64,000 bases of DNA, taken from NCBI RefSeq assembly GCF_033118175.1, contig NC_083692.1:88392501-88456500 (forward strand), in the 5' to 3' direction. Positions 55,491 to 64,000 of this stretch are shown in pieces; positions within the stretch are counted from its first letter, which is position 1; each line of letters starts with the position of its first letter. Origin of the DNA: Dama dama. Its lineage: Eukaryota; Chordata; Mammalia; Artiodactyla; Cervidae. The notes under the pieces were generated by a model. That model had not been told where the DNA came from, did no database searches, and was given only the letters and a program-made list of their open reading frames with translations. The position numbers and the translations under genes are program-made.

Positions 55491-55701
55491 TGTTTGTTGT
55501 TTTTAGTTGCAAAGTCGAGTCCGACTCTTTTTCTTCCCCATGGACTGTAGCCCACCAGGCTCCTCTTCCATGGGATTTTCCAGGCAAGGATACTGAAGTG
55601 GGTTGCCATTTCCTTCTCCAGGGGATCTTCCCAATCCAGAGGTTGAACCCAAGTCTCCTGCACTGGCAGGCAGATTCTTTAGCACTGAGCCACCAGGGAA
55701 A
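55491..55701 (-). mobile_element. Bov-tA SINE
   Basis: Antisense copy flanked by 'cctccaatttttctt' (55,476-55,490) and 'cctccaattcttctt' (55,702-55,716). Confidence 0.94.
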
Positions 55702-55994
55702 CCTCCAATTCTTCTTAGGGGGACCCCAGTCTAGGGGTACATGCAGGAGTCACTGACCTGGTCCTCTCTGCTGGTTATCCTTTCAACGCTTCTCTTCTTC
55801 ACCTTAACTCTGCTGTGTCTCTTCTTCCATCTCCACTGATCTCCATTCCTCTTTATTGGAGTTCTCAGCCCCGCTCCCAAGACTGTCTCTGCAAATCCTT
55901 CTCTTGATGTCAGTGTCCTTTGGGCTCCGTGAGTCTGCCAAGGTGGCTGTCTGTTTGCCTCTCCATCACCTCATATTTAGAACTGTTCCACGGT

Positions 55995-56105
55995 CACACA
56001 CACATAGAGTCTCACACACACCTTAACACACTGTCTAACGCTCTGACACAGTCACACCCTCAGTTTCACAAACACACATGCACACACAGAGGCACTGATT
56101 CTCTC
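55995..56105 (+). repeat. CA-rich degenerate region
   Basis: Interspersed 'cacacaca' and 'acacac' runs; imperfect. Confidence 0.75.
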
Positions 56106-56109
56106 GTGC

Positions 56110-56795
56110 CTTATCACCCACACCATGTCACTGACGCACACATGTTCGGGCTGCTGGCTGACTCAGCAGACAGAGGCAGGGTCCTCTGTCTCCACCCCAT
56201 GACCTGGGGCAGGCATCAGGGCATTCTCTGCTCCTCTGCACCCACTCCACCACAGGGTGGCTCTGGGGCGGGCCCAGCCACCCGAAGCCACCCTGTCCAT
56301 CCACAGGGAGGGGTCAGAGGTGAGAGTCAAGAGAATGGAGCTCAGACGGGAATCACCTGTCCTACAGGGACACCATCAGATGAAGTGGAAGGCCCCTCCT
56401 GACGGGGCCCTGCCACCTGCGTGGTCAACACCCTGCTCAGCCTCTGGGATGAGATGGGGCTCCATGTGACGCTGAGACTAGACCTTGGAGCACTCAGGGG
56501 GGACAGCTGTTCCTGAGAGCAGGGCCTGGCTTCTCTCACTGTCCATCCCTGACCATTGCCCGTGACCCCCCAGACTTGTCCCGCAGGTGCCCCTGCTCCT
56601 GACGCCTGGGGGACCTACTCGGGTCTGAAAGGCCCTGCCGGGTGCGCCCTGTGTGTGGGTCTGGCCCCTTGGGATGCCTTTTTCTTATCCCTGGTCTCGT
56701 CCAGGCCACATATATCCTGGCGCAGCTGGTGCCCTTCCCCTCACCTTCCAGCCTCAACTGTTTCTTATTTAATCCCTCTCCTGAGACATTTGAAA
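56110..56795. other. Unique sequence, no gene recognised
   Basis: GC-rich; overlapping frames on both strands without domains. Confidence 0.5.
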
Positions 56796-56810
56796 GCCAG
56801 GATCTTTTCT

Positions 56811-57027
56811 TTTTTCTTCTTCTTCTTTTTTCAAAATATTTATTTATTTATTTGGCTGCAGTGGGTTGCAGCACATGGGATCTTTCATTGCGGTGCGTTC
56901 TCTGTTTGCAGCTCTCAGGCTTAGTTACCCTGTGGCATGTAGGACCCTAGTCCCCCACCAGGGGTTGTATCTGCATCCCTGTGCCTTGGAAGGCAGATTC
57001 TTAACCACTGGACCACCAAGGAAACCC
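56811..57027 (-). mobile_element. CHR-type SINE
   Basis: Starts in a T-rich stretch, then 'tttggctgcagtgggttgca' to 'ggaccaccaaggaaacccc'. Flanks 'ccaggatcttttc' (56,797-56,809) and 'ccaggctcttttc' (57,028-57,040) are the target duplication. Confidence 0.9.
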
Positions 57028-57044
57028 CCAGGCTCTTTTCCTGC

Positions 57045-57785
57045 CTGGAACCCCTCTCGGATCTTATCTCTGAGGGCCTGTCTCACGTCTCTTTCTCCTG
57101 GGCTTTAAGTCTGATCACACCCTGCCTCAGGCTCTGTCTTAAACTGTGCTCTGTAGACTGGCCAACAAGTTAGCTTCTTGACGCCCTTCCCCTTTCCAAG
57201 CACATTCGCCCAACACTCTCTTTGGGGCACCTTTCTCCACCAACCTGACCAGTGGGCCTTGGAGGGTAGAGAATCCAGCCCTGAGTCATTTCTGTGCCTG
57301 GGCCAGAGACTGTAACAAAAATGCCCTCTGGGCTGCAGCTCCCTGACCCCTCCAGCAGGTGGAGCTGGTGGGCACCCAGGAGAAGGGTATGATCCTCAGG
57401 CACCAAGGAGCAGGTCCCGGGGGTGGGGGTGTGGGGGCAGGAGAGGCCCCCTGGGAAGAAAAGATGGGTCCACCCAGCAGAGAAGCATGTTCTAGGAATC
57501 GTTAACTTACTGACTCCCTGGGCAAGATGCAGGTCTCAGTCCACCATTGTTTTATTGTTTGGGGACAAGACTCACGTTTCTGTTGCATGGTTTTGTTGCT
57601 GAGCAAGCTTTCTTGGTTTTGTGATTAAGCTAACCTGCTTTCTTGGATGGTAATTAACTTACAGGATCTCCCATACTTTTTTCTTTACTTACAGTCCCCT
57701 ACAGGATTAACTATTTAATCGCCTACATTGTCCCTTTACTCTGTTCCTATCAAGTGGTGAGATAAGAAGAACCAGCTTTATCTGA
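57045..57785. other. Unique sequence, no gene recognised
   Basis: 57,490-57,740 is AT-rich with 'gtgattaagctaacctgctt'. No frame. Confidence 0.45.
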
Positions 57786-57789
57786 GAGG

Positions 57790-57960
57790 GAAACTGGTGT
57801 CTAGACCTGGCCCTATTCCAGCTTCTTCGCTCTACTCGCTGTGTGGCCTTGAGGAAGTCACCTAGCGTTTCTGAGTGTCAGTTTCCCCTTCCGGAAAATG
57901 GACACAGTAATACCCATTTAGGGGTTAAATGTGTTTGGCCCAGAGGAGCTCAGCTCATGG
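57790..57960 (+). mobile_element. MIR SINE
   Basis: 'gtgtggccttgaggaagtca' and 'cagtttccccttccggaaaa'. Confidence 0.75.
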
Positions 57961-57964
57961 CAGG

Positions 57965-58565
57965 TGCCGCTGCAGCCATCGCGAGCAGCAGCATCCTGAG
58001 GACCTGTGAGCACCAACAATTCCCTGAGGTGGCGCCGAGGCCTCCCGCCAACCTGACCATCTCTGCCAGGCCCCACATGCGGCTGTCTGCTGGCAAATGA
58101 CGGCTCCATTGCAGTAGTAATGGGCCTGGCTTGTGAGTCCTCCCCTCCTCATGCCCCTGCTGCTTATGATAATTTAACTGATCAAGCTCCACCGGCTGTG
58201 CCTCTCCAGAAGCTCTTCCTGGCTTAACTCTGAAAAGATTAAAAAAAAAAAAAAATCAACCCTGCCCAACATCTCTGGAGTCTGGACTCAGGGCTGAGTC
58301 CGGTGACTGGGAGTGAACCAGAGGGAGATGAAGAGCTTCCCCTATTGGAAGGTGTCAGAGGAGGAAAGAAACCAGCTCCGGCCCCAGCCAGGCCCGCTTT
58401 GGGACAGCTTCCTGTCTCCATAGGCATCCCTTTCCCCATTCACAGGAAGCGGATAATTAAACCAGAGTAATGAAGACTCATTCATTGCTAATTCCTGCAG
58501 TGATGAAATGAATTCACTTTCCTATGCAAAGGGAAAAAAAAAATTTTAATGTGAAAATAAATAAA
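57965..58565. other. Unique sequence with an AT-rich end
   Basis: 58,440-58,560 is repeat-free with 'ggataattaaaccagagtaa' and 'tgctaattcctgcag'. No gene. Confidence 0.4.
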
Positions 58566-58569
58566 ACCT

Positions 58570-58665
58570 CAAATAGTTGTATAGCGCTTACTATGTGCCA
58601 GACAGTCTTTTAGGCCTTTTACAAATAATAACTCATTTAAACTTGTCGTTTTGAAGGTGATATTC
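58570..58665 (-). mobile_element. MIR fragment
   Basis: 'agcgcttactatgtgccaga' and 'ataataactcatttaaactt'. Confidence 0.7.
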
Positions 58666-59565
58666 GGCTGTCAACTTGGATTTGTAGTTGGAAGCTTTGT
58701 AAAAGAAGGCAGTTTGAATCAGAGACAGTTTGTCAATGTTGCAGGCTGTCAAGGGCGTTGCTAAGAGGACGCACTGTGTTTAAATTTTGTTTAACTCCTT
58801 GCTTCCAGAAAAAAAGTTGGATGTGGGAAAGGAGATTTTTTTATTATTATTATTAAAGAATAGAGTGACAAATTTTTCATTTTTATTAGAAAAGCCAGGG
58901 TTGTGACTATGATTTCAGATAAAATTCCTTTAACCATTTAAGTAAGACACCCTGCTACTCTCTGGTGGCAGCATGTAAGTATTGCAGGAAAAGTACTCAA
59001 GAGGAAGTTATTGTGCAAACCTGAGTGATGGGAGGTAGAGGGTGGGGGTAGCAGTGAAAACTCAACTGACCTTAATTGATCATTGACATAAAAAGCATGG
59101 TGGGTGAGGGTGGAGAGCTGATAAGAAAAACAAGACTGGCCATATTCTAATGATTACTGAAACTTAGAAAAAGGTGTGTTTTTTCAAGTAGTTAAATAGA
59201 AGGAAAATATTTTATAAATACTAAATTCTTTACCCTATCCCATTCTATAATTAGGCCCAGAAATGTTGAAGGGTCTGTCTCCTATTCTCAAGACAGTGGT
59301 CTGCCCAGTCACCCCAAGTGGGTGGGCTCTGATGAGTCTGCCAGTGGCTTTGCCTTCATCCGCACCTACCTCCCACAGCAGCACAGGGAAGAAGATGACC
59401 CCTGGATGTGCGGAGACTCGGGGCCAGGGGAGAGGTGTGGCCTTCCCATCACCCTCCTAGGCTGCAGCCCCCATGGCCACCCTGTGGTCCCCAGGGCTTC
59501 TAGCCCAGTGCTTCATTAGGGTAGGCAGGTGCCTCCTCTTTGATGATTTCTTGCCGCATGTTTGC
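58666..59565. other. Mostly unique sequence
   Basis: AT-rich to about 59,255. Two overlapping 65-codon frames at 59,263-59,519 lack domains. Confidence 0.45.
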
Positions 59566-59571
59566 TTTCCT

Positions 59572-59925
59572 GAGTTTGATAAACATTTGCTAAGCCCCTA
59601 CTCGGTTCCAAGTACTGTGTTGGGAACTTTATAAATGTGTGTTCTCTTTCCCTTTTCTGGAGTAATCCTCTTACCCCTATAGATGAGGAAACTGATACCT
59701 ACCCCAAATTATTGTCATTTTTATAACTCTCTTCTCCTCCAGCTTGTGAGTTTCTTGACCCAAGGGCTGTGATGTTTTTCATCTTTATTTCCCCATCTTG
59801 TAACAATAAAGAGTCAATAATTATTGAATGAATGGCTAATTATTCAAAGAAGATTATATGATTTACCCAGGTTATCATACAGTGAGAGAATCTGGGTTCA
59901 GATCTAGCCCAGAGCACCTTTTGCA
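59572..59925 (-). mobile_element. MIR SINE split by an L2-like segment
   Basis: 'catttgctaagcccctactc' and 'atagatgaggaaactgatac' before; 'tctgggttcagatctagccc' after. The middle (about 59,735-59,840) reads like sense L2. Confidence 0.6.
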
Positions 59926-59929
59926 GCAC

Positions 59930-60715
59930 CACAGCTTCTCAAATGACACTCAAATGCCTCAATTAATAAGATGTTTGTAACATCTAAACTTGTATCACAT
60001 GACCACTGCAAGGTGACTAATCCAAAAGGCTGTCGGCTGGTGGGAGAGGGGACGTGTGTAGACCCCTCCCCTTGGTTTCCTGGTCCACAGATAACTGTGT
60101 GTAGTGGTGTTCCGGAGTTGGCTCACGTTGGCTCATGAGAGCTGATTGTGCTGATCTTTTCCCAACTCTATGTTCTCTTACTTCATGTAGGCAGCTTGAA
60201 GTCAGCCGTGGTGGGCATACTTACTCCATGGTAATTGGCAAATACTGCATATCAAGGTTTTGGTGGTTTTTTTTTTTTTTTTTTTTCCTCTGCAGACCTG
60301 GTTGTTGAACCTTTACAAGTTCCCCACTGACTAGGTTATAGCCAATAACAGGAGCTCTGGAGTGAAATGTGACCGGAAGGTGTGCATCTCCATGTGCTCA
60401 TTTTCTGTGGTTGGGAGGCAAGGGGCTAGTACACCTCATAGTTCACAGCTGCACATGTACAGATTGCTACACATCTGTGATGCTGTCAGGAAATCCATGA
60501 AGTTGAAAGAGGAGAACTCTCATCTGCTTTAATTCACTGGTCTCTCACAGAATTGAGTAACACCATGGTGAGGAATTGCAGGGCTGGGCAGGGAGGTGGC
60601 TCCCCAGAGCACTTGATGAGTGACAGACAGTGCCAATTCTTGTTCTTGAAGTGCTCAGGGAATCTCAAGACAGTTTTTGGTGACTATCACTCTCCTTCCT
60701 GGATTTGTCCTTCTA
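59930..60715. other. Unique sequence with a 20-base T run
   Basis: No gene recognised. The T run near 60,268-60,287 is followed by 'cctctgcag'. Confidence 0.5.
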
Positions 60716-60726
60716 GAGTCTTTTTT

Positions 60727-60947
60727 AAAGCTATTTATTTATGTATTTATTTCTTTATTTGGCTGCTCCAGGTTTTAGCTGCAGCACACAGGATCTTTGA
60801 TCTTTGTTAAGCATGTGAGGTCTTTAGTTGCAGCCTGAGAACACTTAGTTGCAGCCTGTGTGATCTAGTTCCCTGACTAGGGATTGAACCCAGGCACCCT
60901 GCGTTGGTAGTGTAGAGTCTTAGCCATTGGACCACAAGGGGAGTCCC
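60727..60947 (-). mobile_element. CHR-type SINE
   Basis: T-rich tail, 'ttatttggctgctccaggtt' to 'ggaccacaaggggagtccc'. Confidence 0.87.
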
Positions 60948-61083
60948 CTCAAAGTCTTTCTAAGACTTCCTGGCTGGGGATTCTATGCCTGAAAGAAGAA
61001 TAATGAAAATCAGGTAGTTATATCACATAATTGTATCTCATTTACCTCTAGAAAAGAGCCACCCTATGAGAGGGATATTATTC

Positions 61084-61235
61084 CCCCATGTACTGAATTG
61101 AATCGTTTCTCCCAATAGCCATGTTCACTTGGAGCCAATGAATGTCACCTTATTTGGAAATAAGGTCTTTACAAATATCATCAAGTTAGGATGAGCTCAT
61201 ACTGACATACAGTCCCCCAAACACAGAGTCTAGGA
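61084..61235 (+). mobile_element. MaLR (MLT1-like) LTR fragment
   Basis: 'tgaatgtcaccttatttgga' and 'aataaggtctttacaaatat' match the LTR at 34,504. No coding capacity. Confidence 0.65.
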
Positions 61236-61299
61236 GTCCCACATTCAATCAGTTGCAGTTGCCATCAACCCTACTCATCTTCATGCCTTCCCCATCCCC

Positions 61300-61760
61300 A
61301 CCACCACTGCTTTAATTCCAGTTCTCCTAAGGTTGTGTTTGGACCACTGTGGTAACTTTCTAATGGTCTCTGCTTCATCTGGTCTCTTCTCACTCAGATC
61401 CACCCTAATCAGATCAGGGTCCCTGGACCACAATCCTGACCATGGCCCTCCTCTGTTTGAAGTCTGCAGTCATTTTCACTAGTCCCAAGGAAGTCTAGAT
61501 TCTCCTTCTGGAACCTATAAGTCCTCCATGATCTGGCCCCAACCTATTCATCCAGCTGTGACCCTTCTTTGGCCCTTCATTCTCCCTTTGAATATCCAAA
61601 TATCCAAACTGAACTGTTCTTGTTTGTTCACCATACTTTCCTGTCTTTGCAGGGTTCAACATGTCACTATTCTATTTATTGACTGGGTTTCTCTCTGGAC
61701 CCTTTCACAGCATCATTATGAGGACCACGTATATCCTACACAATGTTCATTACTTTCGCC
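61300..61760 (+). mobile_element. L2 LINE region
   Basis: 'ccactgtggtaactttctaa', 'cctccatgatctggccccaa' and 'ctgtgacccttctttggccc'. Confidence 0.6.
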
Positions 61761-61804
61761 CACCCTCTGATTTCTTTCCTTTCTCTCTCCTGCAAAGGCA
61801 TCCT

Positions 61805-61985
61805 GGTGAAGCAATGAAGTCCCACGTTCAATTCCTTGCCCCCTATTCACTGTGGGAATGTGGCAAGTTATGTGATCTCTCGGAGTGCTGGTTCTTCATA
61901 CATCTGTTCTTCAGTGAGTTGTGGAGATTAAATTAGATTGTGTGTGTAAGGTTCTCAGCACAGAGAAGACTCTTAGGAAATGAGG
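61805..61985 (+). mobile_element. MIR SINE
   Basis: 'gttcaattccttgcccccta', 'aatgtggcaagttatgtgat' and 'gtaaggttctcagcacagag'. Confidence 0.65.
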
Positions 61986-62027
61986 GCTCATCTGGATCCC
62001 CTAGGACATGACAAGTCAAGGGTAGGG

Positions 62028-64000
62028 GTTCTGGGTGCAGCAGACCTGGGTATGGCATAAGCCCTCTTGGAGGAGGTTGCCATTTACCCCACCACAGAGC
62101 TGCCAGAACTTACACAGGACTTGGGGAACAGACTCTTGGAGGGCACAAACAAAACCTTGTGTGCACCAGGACCCAGAAGAAAGGAGCACTGACCCCACAA
62201 GAGACTGACCCAGACTTGCCCGTGAGTGTCCAGGAGTCTCTGGCAGAGGCGAGGGTCGGCGGTGGCCTGCTGCAGGGTCAGGGGCACTGACTGTGGCAGT
62301 GCATGCACCGGACCTTTTGAAGGAGGTCACCACTATCTTCTTTACCTCCACCATAGTGTGGCCCACCAACAGGGAGGGAACACAGCCCCACCCACCAACA
62401 GAAAATTGGATTAAAGATTTACTGAGCATGGCCCTCCCATCAGAACAAGACCCAGTTTTCCCCTCAGTCAGCCCCACCCATCAGGAAGCTTCCATAAGCC
62501 TCTTATCCATCAGAGGGCAAACAGAATGAAAACCACAATCACAGAAAACTAATCAAATTGATCATATGGACCACAGCCTTGTCTAACTCAAAGAAACTAT
62601 GATCCATGCTGTGTAGGACCACCCAAGATAGACAGGTCATGGTGGAGAGTTCTGACAAAACGTGGTCCACTGGAGAAGGAAATGGCAAACCACTTCAGTA
62701 TTCTTGCCTTGAGAACCCCATGAACAGTATGAAAAGGCAAAAAGATAGTACATTGAACAAAGAAATCCCCAGGTGGGTTGGTGCCCAATTGCTACCAGAG
62801 AACAGTGGAGAAATAACTCCAGAAAGAATGAAGAGGCAGAGCCAAAGCAAAAACAACACCTAGTTGTGGATGTGACTGGTGATGGATGTAAAGTCTGATG
62901 CTGTAAAGAACAATATTGTATAGGAACCTGGAATGTTAGGTCCATGAATCAAGATAAATTGGAAGTGGTCAAACAGGAGATGGCAAGACTGAACATCGAC
63001 ATTTTAGGAATCAGTGAACTAAAATGGACTGGGATGGGTGAATTTAACTCAGATGACTATTATATCTATTACTGTGGGCAAGAATCCCTTAGAAGAAATG
63101 GAGTAGCCCTCATAGTCAACAAAAGAGTGCAAAATGCAATACTTGGATACAATCTCAAAAACAACAGAATGATCTCTGTTCATTTCCAAGTAATCCAAGT
63201 CTATGCCCCAACCAGTAATATTGAAGAAGCTGAAGTTGAATGGTTCTATGAAGACCTACAAGACCTTCTAGAACTAACACCCAAAAAAGATGTCCTTTTC
63301 ATTATAGGGGACTGGAATGCAAAAGTAGGAAGTCAAGAAATACCTGGGTTAACAGGCAAATTTGGCCTTGGAGTACAGAATGAAGCAGGGCAAAGGCTGA
63401 TAGAGTTTTGCCAAGAGAACGCACTGGTCATAGCAAACACCCTCTTCCAACAACACAAGAGAAGACTCTACACATGGACATCACCAGATGGTCAACACTG
63501 AAATCAGATTGATTATATTCTTTTCAGCCAAAGATGGAGAAGCTGTATACAGTCAGCAAAAACAAGACTGGGAGCTGACTGTGCCTCAGATCATGAACTC
63601 CTTATTACCAAATTCAGACTTAAATCGAAGAAAGTAGGGAAAACACTAGACCATTCAGGTATGACCTAAATCAAATACCTTACAATTAGACAGTGGAAGT
63701 GAGAAATAGATTCAGGGATTAGATCTGATAGACAGAGTGCCTGATAAACTATGGACAGAGGTTCGTGACATTGTGCTGGAGGCAGTAGTGATCAAGACCA
63801 TCCCCAAGAAAAAGAAATGTAAAAAGGCAAAATGGTTGTCTGAGGAGGCCTTACAAATAGCTGAGAAAAGAAGAGAAGAGAAAGGCAAAGGAGAAAAGGA
63901 AAGATACACGCATTTGAATGCAGAGTTCCAAAGAAAAACAAGGAGAGATAAGAGCCTTCCTCAGTGATCAATGCAAAGAAATAGAGGAAAACAATTGAAT
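62028..64000 (+). mobile_element. BovB (RTE-type) LINE, 5' half, cut by window end
   Basis: A leader of about 900 bases ('agacctgggtatggcataag' onward) precedes the endonuclease frame. The leader matches the left-edge BovB from about 62,510 onward. Upstream of that point the two leaders differ. Retroelement sequence continues to the window edge, so reverse transcriptase domains lie outside. Confidence 0.92.
62944..63965 (+). pseudogene. Broken BovB ORF2: APE-type endonuclease domain
   Basis: The product would be the endonuclease that nicks target DNA for BovB reverse transcription. The frame from ATG 62,944 reads 185 residues. Metal-binding Glu lies in ISELKW (residues 23-28), the Tyr in VYAP (86-89) and the GDWNAKVG core (122-129). 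A TGA at 63,499-63,501 ends it, probably from CGA. The same frame continues beyond the stop to the terminal SDHEL motif (63,586-63,600), so the stop is an interruption. Compared with the left-edge BovB, 21 bases (7 codons) are missing near 63,190, before VIQVYAP. A later frameshift puts the Lys-rich segment 63,737-63,967 in another frame. This copy cannot make functional protein. Confidence 0.9.

Noticed and set aside
55063..55587. 174-codon open frame on the minus strand
   Set aside because: Its start lies in a Bov-tA SINE and the rest has no domain; Bov-tA copies commonly create such frames.

Overview
This is nuclear DNA of a ruminant, most likely a bovid (cattle, sheep, goat or a relative). 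The evidence is the dense mix of Bov-tA/Bov-A SINEs, BovB (RTE-type) LINE pieces and cetartiodactyl tRNA-Glu (CHR-type) SINEs, on a background of older mammalian repeats (MIR, L2, L1M, MER5A, MER20, MaLR LTR). The sequence alone does not decide the species. Family names come from remembered consensus features, not a database search, so subfamily names are approximate.

I find no convincing host protein-coding gene, rRNA, functional tRNA gene or CRISPR array. Every open frame with recognisable protein content is a broken piece of a LINE. The clearest is the BovB endonuclease frame at the right edge. The window is best read as intergenic or intronic.

Layout. 1-822 is a BovB on the minus strand, cut by the window start; 62,028-64,000 is a BovB on the plus strand, cut by the window end. 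They face outward. Between them: 0.9-13.8 kb has SINEs, BovB 3' ends, a MER20, MIRs, a twin-primed L1 and a pair of unexplained A-tailed repeats. 13.8-15.8 kb is a three-layer nest of old elements (L2, then an LTR-like repeat, then an inverted-repeat element). 16-18.8 kb has a Bov-tA dimer and a pyrimidine-rich tract. About 19.3-20.7 kb and 22.0-22.8 kb are AT-rich, nearly repeat-free and rich in homeodomain-type motifs, so they are candidate conserved regulatory DNA. 24-28.8 kb has a CATC-type array, CHR and Bov-tA SINEs and BovB/L2 pieces. 28.8-36 kb is mostly unique with a TGGA-type array, MIRs and a MaLR LTR split by a SINE. 36-47 kb includes two L1M remnants and a MIR/SINE/SINE nest. 47-62 kb has many SINEs with clear target-site duplications, a 53-bp perfect TG repeat and MIR/L2 remnants.

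The window therefore records insertion history more than gene function. The relative order of several insertions can be read directly from the nesting and target-site duplications.
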